64,000 bases of DNA from Humulus lupulus (Eukaryota; Streptophyta; Magnoliopsida; Rosales; Cannabaceae): assembly GCF_963169125.1 (NCBI RefSeq), contig NC_084794.1, positions 223,321,409-223,385,408 on the forward strand, given 5' to 3'. Positions 46,606 to 58,633 of the stretch are shown here, one piece after another. A program made the position numbers and the translations under genes. Below the pieces are notes generated by a model. It saw only the letters and a list, made by a program, of their open reading frames with translations. It was not told where the DNA came from and ran no database searches. Every line of letters starts with the position of its first letter. Position 1 is the stretch's first letter.

Positions 46606-47475
46606 GTAGATAGTCCTATTTGTTTATATGAATTGATTTTGGTGAAATCAATTGCATGTAAACTGCTAAGTATTAAATTATTTAAAACTTGGTACACCAT
46701 AGTAAAGGCAATAGCTTTTATAGGCCTTTAAGATAACCAACTTTATGTAAAAAGCGTTTTAGTAAAGTTAGATGAATGTAATGGATAATTATTTATATCA
46801 CATTAATTATAGAAACGGGATCTTTTATAAATATGATTTTTATAATTAATTACATTCATAAGGTTATTAATAAACTAGTAATTAATTGATTAGTTTAATA
46901 AAACACATTTAATCTAAAATAGTAAGTGGGAGAAGGTGAACATCTCAATGTGACCTATGATCTCCATTTTTAGTACAACACCGTGAGATATGAATAGAGC
47001 CTCAAGGCAGCTTTGATTTTGCCCCCCTAATGAAGGTTTCTGGACATATCAATACCATGGTTGGCTTCTTATGAAGATAGGAGGAAGTGATGTATTTTAG
47101 GCTTGACCGACCCTAAGGCGGCACTCTCTAAGTTAAGTCATGAATTCTGAAATAATGGGTTACACTTACAAAGATGTAATTTAGCTTTTGCGGTGAATAA
47201 TTACATCTTGAACAAACCAGCGGTACTTTATATTTAAAAGAGAAAATAAAGAGTTATTTTAAGTTTTAAATTATAAAGATAAGATTGTCTTATAAGCTAT
47301 TTGAATTTAACTTGATCAACCCTAAGGCGACACTTTATTTGTTGGGTAGTTACATCTTGGAAAAGTAAATGTTAATTTATGTGTTTTAATTGTTGCATTC
47401 ATGCATCATGTTAACTTTCCAAAACATTGATATTTTTTCAAATGATAATATTATTGTTTTTTATTTATTTCAGTA
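46606..47475 (+). other. Cop3 5' leader, no coding
   Basis: AT-rich stretch between the Gy6 LTR and the copia gag start. It contains two CCCTAAGGCGGCACT-like words near 47110 and 47325. No LTR end or initiator Met-type primer site is seen, so the copia 5' LTR is missing and the left boundary is a junction with Gy6. Confidence 0.5.
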
Positions 47476-48360
47476 ATGTCGAACGGTGGCAATCCAATAA
47501 CCGCTTTACTATCACTTGAAAAAATTAATGGTGATAATTTTATAAGAAGGAAATCCAATCTAAATCTTATGTTAATATGTTAGAACCACAAATTTGTCCT
47601 AACTGAGGAATGTCCTGAAGAGCCCGCTGCCACTGCCCCGAAGAATGTTCGGGACAAGTATGATGCCTGGATTTATTCCAATAATAAGGCAAAGTTTTAC
47701 ATGCTTGTGAGCATGAATGATGTTCTGAGGACAAAGGATGAAACCATGGAAACTGTGTTTGAGATAATGGATTTTATGCAAGTCATGTTTGGGCAGCAAT
47801 CTGATCAAAGTAGACATGAGGCTACTAGAACCTACATAACTAGTAAGATGAAGAAATGTGTCTCTATATGTGAACATGTTTTACACATGATTAATGTGAT
47901 AGATGAAGCAGAAATACACGGGGCCATCATTGATGAGCGTACACAAGTAAGCATCATACTGAAATCGCTCACTCCTGCCTTTTCTGCATTCACCACCCAC
48001 TATATTATGAATAAGTTGGAATTCAACATGACCCAGCTGTTGAATGAACTGCAAACATTTGAGTCTCTTAACAAATCCATTACAAAAGAGACTGAAGCAA
48101 ATGTGGTAGATGAGAATCCTTCAAACTCTGAGGAGAAGTCCAAGAAGAGAAAGAAGAACAATAATAAGGACAAAGGAAAGGGCAAAAAGTCAAATAAATG
48201 CAAGAAGGCACCAAAAGCCAAAGAGAACAAAAATGACAACAACTCCTAGAAGAAAGAACCAAAAGGAAAATGTTTCAACTATCGAGTTGAAGGTCAATGG
48301 AAGAGAAATTGCAAGAAGTATCTCTCTGAGCTGAAAAGGAAAGGTAAATATGATTTACTT
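47476..48360 (+). pseudogene. gag: Cop3 gag
   Basis: Starts MSNGGNPITALLSLEKINGD at 47476, with a stop at about 47581. Blocks follow: a VLTEECP word, VRDKYDAW, KAKFYMLVSMNDV, FEIMDFMQVMFGQQ, ITSKMKKCVSICEHVLHMI, SQVSIILKSL-like and FNMTQLLNELQTFESL. These are typical of the UBN2-type copia gag, where the MFGQ and LLNELQTFE words are conserved. A Lys-rich linker (48110-48250) and a CFNYRVEGQWKRNC knuckle-like end follow, with its Gly and His replaced. Confidence 0.85.
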
Positions 48361-48705
48361 GTACTTGAAGCTTGTGTAGTGGGAGATGATATGTCATCCT
48401 GGGTTTTAGATTCAGGAGCCACTAACCATGTTTGTTCTTCCATGAAAATACTTGAGTCATAAAGGGCACTAGTAGATGGCGAGGTGACCATGCGAGTTGG
48501 AAGTGGAGCGCTTGTTTCAGTAAGAGCAAAGGGAACAGACCGTTTCAATTTTGGGAACAATTATTTAGTTTTGAACAATTTTTATTTTATTCCCAGATTT
48601 TCTAGAAACTTAGTTTCTTTATCTATGTTGCATGAACAATTTTTTTATATTTATTTTAGTAATAATGCGATTGTTATTTCAAAGAATGGTTTTAAAATAT
48701 GTTAA
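48361..48705 (+). pseudogene. Cop3 aspartic protease
   Basis: WVLDSGATNHVC near 48400-48435 is the copia protease active site. A stop at about 48460 follows, then EVTMRVGSGALVSVRAKGT and FIPRFSRNLVSLSMLHEQ, the usual copia continuation. The catalytic Asp is retained. It ends near 48703. Confidence 0.87.
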
Positions 48706-49640
48706 GCAGAACATAATAACAGACTGTATATGCTCAAACCAAATGAACGAACGCTCAATAATTCATAATTATTTAAAGTAGCAAAATTGTAAGGTAACAA
48801 AAGAATAAACATTTCAAACAAGGATGACACATATCTTTGGCATCTTAGACTTGGTCATATAGGTCTAGATAGGATAAACCGGATAACAAAAGATGGACCT
48901 TCGAGAGAACTAAGAGTTGGAGCTCTTCTGGTTTATGAATCTTGTCTAGAAGGAAAAATGACCAAACGTCCTTTCTCAGCGAAAGGCAATAGAGCCAAAG
49001 AACCTTTGGAGCTTGTACACAGCGATGTAGCCAAGAAAGAGGTGGGTATGAGTATTTCGTCACTTTTGTTGATGATTACTCAAGATATGGTCATACTTAC
49101 CTAATGCTTAGGAAATTTGAAACCTTTGGTAAGTTTCAAGAATTCAAAGCTGAGGCTGCGAAGTAGTTAGGTAAGACTATAAAGACATTTCGATATGATA
49201 GAGGTGGAGAATATTTGGATTTAGAATTCAAAGATTTCTTACTGGAGCATGGTATTCTATCACAACTCACAGCACCAGGAATGTCACATCAAAATGGTGT
49301 TTCTGAAAGAAGAAACAAGACCTTGTTGGACATGGTCAGATCTATGTTAAGCTACTATTCACTTCCTCTCTCATTATGGGGATATGCACTTCAAACGGCA
49401 ATGTACATTTTGAATGTAGTCTCATCTTAGACCGTTAGCAAAATGCCACTGGAACTGTGGAATGGAAACAAACCTATTTTTGCACCATTTCTGCATTTGG
49501 AGCTATCTTGCTCATGTTCTTAGACCTAAGTTAAGGAAACTTGAATCAAGGTCGGAAGTATGCATTTTTGTTGGCTACACTCTAGAAACAAGAGGTGGTT
49601 AATTTAATAGTCCCAAGAATCAAAAGGTATTTGTTTCCCC
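48706..49640 (+). pseudogene. pol: Cop3 integrase
   Basis: The zinc-binding start reads LWHLRLGHIGLDRI with a later C-LEGKMTKRPF block (His-His-Cys-Cys pattern, with one Cys replaced). The core has LVHSDVA, FRYDRGGEYLDLEFKDFL (Asp) and TAPGMSHQNGVSERRNKTLL (Glu), then a SLWGYALQTAMYILN stretch. Stops near 49165 and 49430 and a frameshift near 49040 disrupt it. Confidence 0.85.
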
Positions 49641-50706
49641 AAATGCGACCTTCCTTGAACATGACTATATGAATAACTATAAACCTTAGGGCAAGGTAGT
49701 ATTGGAGGAGCTCACAACTGATAAGATTCCATCACAATCATCTTCATCATTAAATGATAAATGACAAAACCATGATTCCTGAAAAAGAAACCCCTGTGCA
49801 ACGTCGTAGTGGGAGGATTGTGAGACAACCTGTTTGCTATGAACATGAGGCACATGTCTTTGTTTCTGATAAAGACAAGGACGATCCATTAACCTTTAAA
49901 GAGGCAATGGATGATCTTGAAAAGGAAAAATGACAAGAAGCCATGAAAAAAGAAATGGAATCAATGTATTCCAATTCTGTCTGGGAACTTGTGGATCCAC
50001 CTGAAGCCCATAGGGTGTAAGTGGATATACAAGAAGAAAAAAGGTGTAGATGGGAAAGTAGAGACTTTCAAAGCGAGGCTTATAGCCAAATGTTACACTC
50101 AGAGAGAAGGTGTTGAATATGAAGAAACATTTTCTCCTGTGGCCATGCTCAAATCCATTCATATCCTCTTATCCATAGCGGCTGCCAATGATTATGAGAT
50201 ATGGCAAATGGATGTCAAGACAACATTTCTGAATGGCTATCTTAATGAAGGTATCTATATGCTACAACTAGAAGGGTTCATAAAGAAAGGGGAAGATCAA
50301 AAGGTGTGCAAGTTGCTGAAATCCATTTATGGATTAAAGCAATCATCTAGATCTTGGAATATCACTTTTGATGAAACAATTAAAACATATGGCTTCAAAC
50401 AGAGTGTCGACAAAGCATGTGTGTATACATACATCAAAGGAAAAGTGGTGGTTTTCTTAGTTCTTTACGTTGATGACATTTTTCTCATTGGGAACAATGT
50501 AGAGACATTGCCAAATGTAAAGAAGTGGTTAGCTAAAAAGTTCCAAATGAAAGATTTGCGCGAGGTGAGTTATGTTTTGGGAATCCAAATCCTAAGAGAT
50601 AGGAGGAACAAGTTCTTGGCCCTTTCTCAGGCTAATTATATAGATAACGTGTCTAAAATATTCTTTATGGATAATTCCAAGAAAGGTCAATTATTGACCA
50701 GACATG
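49641..50706 (+). pseudogene. pol: Cop3 reverse transcriptase, truncated
   Basis: The frame from 49989 carries KARLIAKCYTQREGVEYEET, FSPVAMLKSI, IWQMDVKTTFLNGYLNE, CKLLKSIYGLKQSSRSW and the catalytic LYVDDIFLIGN near 50465-50495, with both Asp. Then VLGIQILRDR, and LSQANYID. It ends TRHV at 50706 where another LTR starts. The copia RT order is complete up to the thumb; RNase H is lost. Confidence 0.88.
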
Positions 50707-51655
50707 TGTAATGACCAAACTATTTCTAAGACCTTGGACCATTAAAACTACTAGACATAGCTACTAATTTTGGAGAAAACATACATAAGAAATAATCATA
50801 ACTTTATTAAAACTCCAAAATAAATATTGTGCAAATTACAAAATAAGATGTAAAATATGGTATGGGTACCCATTGTTTAATAAAACATAAAACATAACTT
50901 CAAATACTAATAGCGAAATTACATAAAAATATAATTTAAAAGGCATAAAATAAATAACATCGCCCGCCATCAACACGCAGTCCATTGAATCCATTCATCC
51001 TTAACACACAAGCCAAGCTACCAAGAATCCTTCCTCCTTCCATATCATTTTCCTGCATCACACTAAAAATAAAGGAGTGAGCCTAATGCCCAGCAAGGAA
51101 AATCTATTAAAACATACATCATAATTTATAAGCATACGACTATATCATATGCTATATAAAAAAAAAACTTATGACTATCTAAAGCATATATCATATAGGA
51201 CTACAATGACCATCATACTTCTTGGGGCTTGCTAGCTAAGCAAATCATATGCCCATAAATTTGTGGGGCTTGTTAACTAAACAAGTCATATAAATTTGTG
51301 GGGCTTGTTATCTATAAAAATCATAAGCCCAAGGACTATAAAGCATACTCTTGGGGCTTGTTATCTAAACAAGTCATATGCTTGTTATCTAAACAAGTCA
51401 TATGCCCAAGGACTATAAAACATATTCTGTACATATACATATTATAATATAAAATCTATCTTATTTTCCTTACCAAAAGCCGGGATATTTGGGAACAAGA
51501 ACGAGATTAAAACACTTCTATAAAACAATAGTAAAATGGTGAGAATCTAAAGAAAAACATATGAAGAAGAACTAATCCATCCAAGAAGAAACTTACCAAG
51601 AAGAACCTTAAGTTTCAAGATACTAGTAGTTGTAGTGGTAGTGGTAGTAGTAGTT
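50707..51655 (-). mobile_element. Gypsy LTR fragment (same family as the 17149 solo LTR)
   Basis: On the minus strand the LTR ends TTACA at 50707 with a GGTCATTACA word. It shares with 17149-19038 the GGCATATGAC..CCCC repeats, an acceptor-like GTGATGCAG (near 51055), a TTTGGTAAGGAAAATA word (near 51470) and a donor CTTG-GTAAGTTT near 51596. It stops at a GTAGTAGT microsatellite near 51620-51655, without its 5' half. Confidence 0.75.
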
Positions 51656-53477
51656 GTGGAATCTTTAATGAATGGTTACTAGTACGGTTTGTTAAGCATA
51701 CAAGATACAAGTAATCTAGATTCGGATTGCTGATGTGGATAGACATCTTAGTAAAGGTGTTGTATATAATAAAGATTATATATGATAGGACTGATGAGAA
51801 TTAATTATCTTTATGAACTTGTCGTTTGGCGTAAAGATTTAATTCTTGTCATAATAGATGCTCATTTGTAGATCAGTCTAAATCTTGAGTATTCATGAAC
51901 TCCTATTTATGTTTATTGGATCTTTTGATTCACTCGTTAAGGTCTCTTAGAATAATGACGCTAATGACTTTTGTTTAGGAGATTCAATATCATGGATGGC
52001 TGGGAACATGAATTACAATATTGGAATCCATGTTTTCCTAACGGATCGAATATTGGTTCCCTTAAGGGTTGATTCTGGAACTTAATAGTTATTGAGCTCA
52101 AATCTATAATTAGAATATAGATTAATTATTCGCTAGTGAATTAATGATACTTAAGGATCAAGAGGTAATTAGAAGGGTAAAACGGTAATTTTGACCAGCT
52201 CTAATTAACGAACCAATAATGGAGGATAGAACTACATATATTTATTATATCAATGGACTACTAGAGAAAACTCTGTAAATATAATTCTATAAATACTTAG
52301 AGTGTGATTCCATATTTATAGTGGAGTAATCATGGAATTAATAAATAAGATTATTAGATTAAAGAGTTTAATTAATAATCTGGTTTATTGGAGCTTCGTA
52401 TTATAGGTCCATGGTCCCCATATCACCTTTGTCCTACATTGTTAAGGGTAAGGATGTCAAAAGAGAGATTTGTTAAGTGAAAGGACTAAATTGCAAAGGA
52501 ATTAATTTTCCAGGGCAAGGAAATAATTATTTGATAATTATGGGTTATTGATTAATTGTGAATTAATTAATTATTTAACTATATAGTTTTATTTTTAAAA
52601 CTATAGGTTAAAATTAATATTAATCTTGTTTGTATTAATATAAAGAGAGAAAATAATAAATATCTTGTTTATAATATGATATTTATTTATTTAATTTAAA
52701 ACTGATATTTTAAGATAAAGTTAATTTTGAATTAACTAATATTTATGTTGGGATAAATATCTTCTCTTGAAAGTCAATTAAATAAATAAATGAGAAAATT
52801 AGGGCAACCCTAATAGGGCTGAGCGACACACATTGTACAGTACAGTCTGTGGCGCCTAGCACCATGGATTTTTATCTTGCGATTTGAATTTTGAATTTCA
52901 AATAAATTTGTTTAATCAATTATTTAATTATTCTTTTCAAATATGACTTAAATAGATAATTAAATGAAAATATCTAATCAATTTTAATATGAATTATGTT
53001 TTAATTAAATAAATATTATTTAATTAGATTAAATATTTTTATAAATATGATATACATGATTTTTCCGATGGATGCTTAATTATCAGATTCTCTCTCTAAA
53101 GCGATAGTTTTCTCTAAATCTAAAAACTATTCTAAACCTTTTCTCTGTCAAAACTCTCTAGATCTCATTTGTTGAGTACATCTAGGGAGTTACATAAATC
53201 AACATTTTAAATCCTACGTGCCCACACACGTCCTTGTGTGTTTGAGGATTGGTCTTGAAGATCAGGGTGTGAGATCTTAGAACACTGGATAGGAAGATTG
53301 TTGATTTATACAAAAAGTCTCAAGGACACTTGATAGGCTACAAGAGGTAATCCCTGATCTATTTGTATGTGATTTAATATTTATATAAGTATATGGTCTT
53401 TGCTGGTATTAGTATTTATTAAAATGGGTCAATATATTCCGTTGCGTACCTTTGATTCGATCATTTAATACAAACAT
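51656..53477 (+). mobile_element. Copia-type LTR (TGTTAGGAG family), 5' end missing
   Basis: Follows the solo LTR at 29036-30949 (reversed) block by block: TCTTTAATGAATGGTTACT, GTAAAGGTGTTGTATATAAT, TCATGGATGGCTGGGAACATG, TTCCCTTAAGGGTTGATTCTGG and TAGGTCCATGGTCCCC. The end near 53477 (ACAAACA) abuts a gypsy LTR. Its first 200 or so bases repeat those at 27890-28050, so this is a separate copy. Confidence 0.7.
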
Positions 53478-55047
53478 AATTGAGGTGCCTTGAAGGGATT
53501 AGGAGCTGCTAGCCTCCTCATTAACCAAGGTAATCTTGAAATTTTGAGAGGTAGGCTTATTGTCTTCTCAATTTTCAAGTTCATCTTGTGTTCTTAGTTT
53601 TGGAGGATTTTAATTCAAATTCGAAAATAAATGGTGATGGGTTGTTTTGGGTGCTAGATTGAGGATAGAAATCACTTAAGCTACTAAATTGAAGCTTGAA
53701 TTTGGATTAATATCCAAGAATTGAGTTGACTTTCGAATTGGGAAAAAATTGGGTTTGGAACCCTAAATTTGCAATTGGTGGTAATTTGGAGGTCTTTATA
53801 TTGTACATTACTTGTACAATCTGTTTTGGGGTCAAAAACTATGTTTGGAAGTACTTTAAATCAATTTCAGTTGAATTTTGGACGTGGGAAATCACAGCAA
53901 ATATTGCAGGTTTTGCTCTCTTACTTGAGCCAGTCGACTGACCTGCGGTTTATGGTCGACTAAGGTTTTTAGCGGCCTGGTTAACTAACTTGGGCCAGGC
54001 GGTCAACCGACCAATGCTCACAACCTAGTTTTGGGATTATTTTCTTAGGGTCTTGTTGGGTAACCCTAAGCTAAGGTTCCGAGGGCATAATCAGACAGAT
54101 TTAACGAGTATTTGGGGCCTATTTAGGTCTATAGAATAGTTATGATGGGTCATGGTTTATGGGAAACTAAACCTACATTATAATGTTGTGACTAGGGTTT
54201 ATGCAGGGCTCGGGGAAAGGATCGCTCTCGAGGTCATCAATCTTCAACACTGGATTCGAAGTAATAAACGGGCACACGCACAAAGAGAAGGGCATTGGCC
54301 CCAATATTGATAAGCGAACGGTTATACCTATAAACTTAGGTGTTTAGCTAGGGTTATGTACCCTTTTGTTTTATGTGTTCATTGCATCTGTTTGCATTAT
54401 ATCTATTTGTGGTTGATCAGCATGGTTCGCATTTAGTGATAATCATGTGGAATGTAGGACGTGATGGTAGGGCCACTATAAGGGTATTGTGTCCACTCGC
54501 CGGCATAGGCCGTAAGCTTAGCGCCCAAGTGATTCGACTCGCTTGGCACATGCCGTGTAAATGATTTACATGTTATAATGAGTTGTTTCTTATCTGTGAA
54601 GCATACCATTTATTATTTATGTTTAATTAAATATTTATGATGCCTTGTTGGGTTTTCTTGCTGGGCCTTGGTTCACGGGTGCTTTATGGTGCAGGTAAAG
54701 GCAAGAGAAAAGTCGACTAACCATGAGTTTGAGGGCTCTAGAGCAACGTGTACATGTTTGGCCTGCTCGACCGCCACGATCGAGATATTGTGAGGGACTT
54801 AGAGTATAAGTCCTATTTTGTTGCTTAGGCCGACTATTTTGTAACATTGATTTTGTTTAAAACTCTTTTCAAGTTCCCTTGTAAATGTTTAAATATTTAA
54901 GGAAATGTTTATACTCTTTGGCTAAAAAAAATTAGTACCTAAACCTTATTTAGCTTTAATTACACTTTTGAGTCCAAATGACTCGCTTAACGAGTTAACC
55001 ACTATTTTAAACACACAATGTAACTGACCTGAATTAATGTCATTACA
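53478..55047 (+). repeat. Gy7 5' LTR, start missing
   Basis: Donor-like CAAG-GTAATC at 53530, a GC block with GTCGAC words (53925-54015), an acceptor-like TATGGTGCAG ending at 54694, then a GGCCTGCTCGACCGCCACGA-like word near 54755 and the LTR end CATTACA at 55047. The start side was lost at the junction with the copia-type LTR. Confidence 0.72.
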
Positions 55048-55050
55048 ACT

Positions 55051-55062
55051 TGGTATCAGAGC
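55051..55062 (+). promoter_or_regulatory. Gy7 primer-binding site
   Basis: Exact TGGTATCAGAGC, the plant initiator Met tRNA-type site, three bases after the LTR end. Confidence 0.85.
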
Positions 55063-55519
55063 TGCCAAGGCTTTATGGTTCCTGATGATCGATCGAACAA
55101 GTACACTCGATGCTAAAGACAAGCTCAACTCACAGTTCGGTGGGTAGTGGGTTGAATACATGTTGAATTGCTTAATTGAAATATATGCCTAATATGCATG
55201 CTAGAATAGGGAGCATGAAATATACTAATAGGGCTTGGCCCTTGACTGCTATGTGAATATGAAAGATATGCTTATTAGCATTATTGCAACATGTGAGTAT
55301 GGTAGAAATTCTTATTAGCACTATTGTTGCATGCGAATGTTGTATTTGTTTGGTTTGGACCATGGGACGATTTCTAGATATGTTATCATTGCCTAATAAG
55401 TCGAGTCATTGATTACAGACATTCTTGAAAGCTATCCCTCCAAGGCAGTCAATCAGACTAGTCGACGCTAATATTGAGACTAGAGATGATAACCAAGGCT
55501 AGAACCCTCCACCTGCCCC

Positions 55520-56563
55520 TCAGAATTGGCGACAGATATTAGCAGATACGCAAGCAAGACTACAGAGGCAAGAGGAAAAGATTATATGGTTAAGGCAGCA
55601 GGTTCTGCTAGGGAACGTTGCCCCCGCTTGCACCAACGGTAGTGGCACCATTTTTGGCTCAGCCTGGGGTTGAGAACAGATTGGAACCATTGTATGAGAG
55701 GTTCTAGAAGCAACACCCTCCAACCTTTGAGGGAGGCTCAGATCCATTCATAGATGAGCAATGAATGGGTATGATCAATTCTATCCTTGACTTCATAAGG
55801 GTGGTGGGCAATGACAGGGGTGTAGTGCCACAGATATGTTATAGGATGATGCATGGATTTGGTGGGAAGGTGTATCCCAAAACCCAAAACGTTGCTATTA
55901 TGACCTGCGAAGAGTTCCAGGACATGTTCAATGAGACTATAATGATGCAGTTCAAACTGGGAAGATGGATGAGTTCACGAATCTAGTTTAGGGCAATACG
56001 ACCATGATAGAGTATGCCTTGAAATTTGACAGGTTGGCTAAGTTTCATTGGACTTGGTGCCAACTAATGTGACTAGGAAAGAGCATTTTTTTCGGGGGTT
56101 GAATCCCATGATAGCTTGAGATGTCAGGATCACTTCAGTACCTGGGGTTCCTACTACATACACTCAGGTAGTAGAGACAACCCTCACTACTGAGGGGGTG
56201 GAGGAAAAGATCTGGAGAGATGGCGCCACTACACGTGATGCTCAGAGGGTGGCACCTCCATTTACTGGGTCTAGTAGGGGCAGAGGCCCTAGTGATCAGA
56301 AGAGGAAGAACGTATACATATTTAGCACCCCTGGACCAGAGAGGAGACTCTGGGGTGCTCGGGGTGGCCGTCAGGGCGATAATGATTGTTGGAAGAATTA
56401 TCTAGAGTGCGATCAGTGCACGAGACGCCACTTGGGAAAATTTCATGCTAAGGCATGTTTCCTATGCAGCATGGTGGGTTATCTTGAGAAAGATTGCTCG
56501 CAGTTGAAGAAAGAGGAAACAAAGAATGGTGAAAACTTGGTTCCAACTCGAGTGTTTAACTGA
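55520..56563 (+). pseudogene. gag: Gy7 gag with zinc knuckle
   Basis: Starts near 55525 with ARLQRQEEKIIWLRQQVLLG, then a frame with INSILDFIRVVGNDR, FQDMFNET, a YALKFDRLAKF-like piece, PGVPTTYTQVVETTL and LTTEGVEEKIWRD. A double knuckle, CDQCTRRHLGKFHAKACFLC then GYLEKDC, lies near 56407-56500. Several frames are needed to read it, and stops occur near 55706 and 55985. Confidence 0.83.
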
Positions 56564-56574
56564 CGCAGATAGAG

Positions 56575-56970
56575 GGTATGGGTAGTCCTTCTGTAGTGAC
56601 ATGTTAGATTTCTAGTGCTAGCTCTTCTTATACGATATTAATTGATTCTGGTGCTACGTATTCATTTGTATCTAGTAGGGTGATACACATACTTAGTAGA
56701 TCCTGTGAAGTGTATGATGTGGGGTTTGGAACTTTGTTGCCTACTGGGGAATTAGTAGTCTCTAGGAGGTGGACCAGATCATTACCAATAGAGGTAGATG
56801 GTAGGGAGTTGTTTGTGGACTTGATTGAGCTAGGAATGAAGGAGTTTGACATGATACTGGGAATGGATTGGGTGGCCAAGTATGGGGTGACCGTAGACTG
56901 TAGGAGGAGGATGGTGACTTTTGAGCCTGAGGGAGAGGACCCATTTGTGTTTGTGGGTGCTATGAATTGA
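56575..56970 (+). pseudogene. Gy7 aspartic protease
   Basis: LIDSGATYSFVSSRV at 56637-56680 (the Asp active site), VGFGTLLPTGELVVSRRW, VDLIELGMKEFDMILGMDW, VTVDCRRRMVTFEPEGEDPF. The order matches Gy2 and Gy4. A stop at 56605 precedes the active site, and the frame ends at 56968. Confidence 0.85.
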
Positions 56971-57045
56971 CCTCGCATTCCTATGATTTCGACATTGAAG
57001 ACTAGAGACCTATTGCAAGGAGATTGCATATGATTCCTAAAGAGC

Positions 57046-57414
57046 GTGGTGGATATCACTACGGTTGTACCAGTTGGAACAGAAGAGACTGAGTTGATCT
57101 GTGAGATTTTGGATGTGTTTCTAGAAGACCTACCGGGATTGCTACTGCATCGGCAAATTGACTTTGTCATCGAATTGGCACCAGGAACAAAACTGGTTTC
57201 CAAGGGGGCATATAGAATGGCACCGACATAATTGAAGGTCTAGTTAAAAGAGTTACTTAACTTGGGGTTCATTAGACCTAGTTTCTCGCCATGGGGTGCG
57301 CCAGTGTTGTTTGTGAAGAAGATGGATGGGACGTTGAGGGTGTGTATCAACTATCGGGAATTGAACAAGCTGACTATTAAGAACAATTATGCGCTTCCAA
57401 GGATTGATGACTTG
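57046..57414 (+). pseudogene. pol: Gy7 reverse transcriptase, N-terminal part
   Basis: VFLEDLPGLLLHRQIDFVIE, an APGTKLVSKGAYRMAP word, [38 protein letters not shown] and LPRIDDLF. The domain is cut at 57414 by the Gy8 LTR before the catalytic block. A stop at 57229 also breaks it. Confidence 0.87.
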
Positions 57415-58633
57415 TTTAACGTTCAAAATTACCTAATAAGGCTTAGGGCCTTGATTAGGGGGCCAGGATGGCAAATTATTGACATTATGGGCTTATGTGA
57501 TATATATGTGTATCATTGCATAATTATGTGAGTTATATTATAATATGACTTGATATGCATGTTTAGGTGTATTAAATATGCATGTGGGCCCATTTCTTAT
57601 CAGAAGGGAAATTTTTGTAATTTGGCCCGTTATGGGTATATTTGGCATATATGTGTGAGACCACATTATTATGTGGATATATTTGGGTTACTCGGCACAA
57701 GGCGATCTTAGGGAGCAAGCTAGTGGGAAAGTCATAATGGGATTAATACTTGACTCAGGGTGAGTCAAGGGAGATTTTCGGTATTTAGTACATTACCAGG
57801 ATATTGGGTAATGAGAATGATTATTTGATGATATGTTAGGAGTTAGTGGGACCAGGAGGAAACTCTGGGGATTTTGACTATTTTACCATCAGGGGCATTT
57901 CTGGGACCCCGAGCTGTGGGATTTGTTTAAGGTTACTTGAGCCCTAAGTAACCTATCATAAACAGAAGTACGTTCAACAGTCTCATTCTCTCACTCTTTT
58001 TTTCTCACTTGACGCTCATTAGCATTTTCGAAGGAAACTCGAGTTATAGGAGTCATAGCGATTCTAGTGAAGATTAGAAGCTTGATAGTAGAAAGATTTT
58101 AGCAGAAAAATGACATAATCAGAGGTAATTTAAGATTTGAATTTCTAGGTTTCAATTTTCTTAAGTTTCTTGAGTTTGATTTGGATTTTTTGCGGTTTGG
58201 TGGATTTTTGATCTATCAAAATCGCCAGTTTTGATGCTTGAGAGGTTCTAGGGGTGTTGTGTGATTAAATTGTGAGTTTGGTATGAGTTTGCGGATGATT
58301 TTGAGAGGATTTTGGGCTGAGAAATCTGAGTTTGCAGGGTTGCACCGCGACCCTCATGAACTCAGTCGTCTGGCGGTTTCCTAAAGCACGGTAGCGCTGT
58401 GGCGCCTAGTAGGCTACGCTGTGGCCCATTTCTTATGTGTTTGGGGCTGGGCTCTCTGGTTGTGAGTATCGTGACTCTAAATGGTGGGGCGTCGCGGCCC
58501 TAATAAGGTGTATCGCGACGCAAATGACAATTTTTGACCAGTGGAGGTTTTAAGTGCGAGAACTCAAACCTTAGGGTTCAGGATCGATCCTACTACCCGG
58601 TTTTGTAGATTTCGATGTCTCGGAGGCTAGAAC

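Larger units (their letters stand above)
46606..50706 (+). mobile_element. Cop3: Ty1/copia element, truncated at both ends
   Basis: Gag (47476), protease, integrase and RT occur in copia order (integrase before RT). The element has no 5' LTR and stops in RT at 50706 where a minus-strand gypsy LTR fragment begins. RNase H and the 3' LTR are absent. Confidence 0.85.
53478..57414 (+). mobile_element. Gy7: gypsy chromovirus-like element, truncated at both ends
   Basis: A partial 5' LTR (53478-55047), primer site, leader, gag, zinc knuckle, protease and partial RT, then cut by Gy8 at 57415. Motifs match those of Gy2 and Gy4. The element would have continued with RT, RNase H, integrase and chromodomain; none of these reappear in the window. 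Confidence 0.82.

Noticed and set aside
46104..46700. 198-codon minus-strand open frame
   Set aside because: Runs through a GC-rich tandem array, low complexity and no domain. Long frames are expected by chance in GC-rich repeats.
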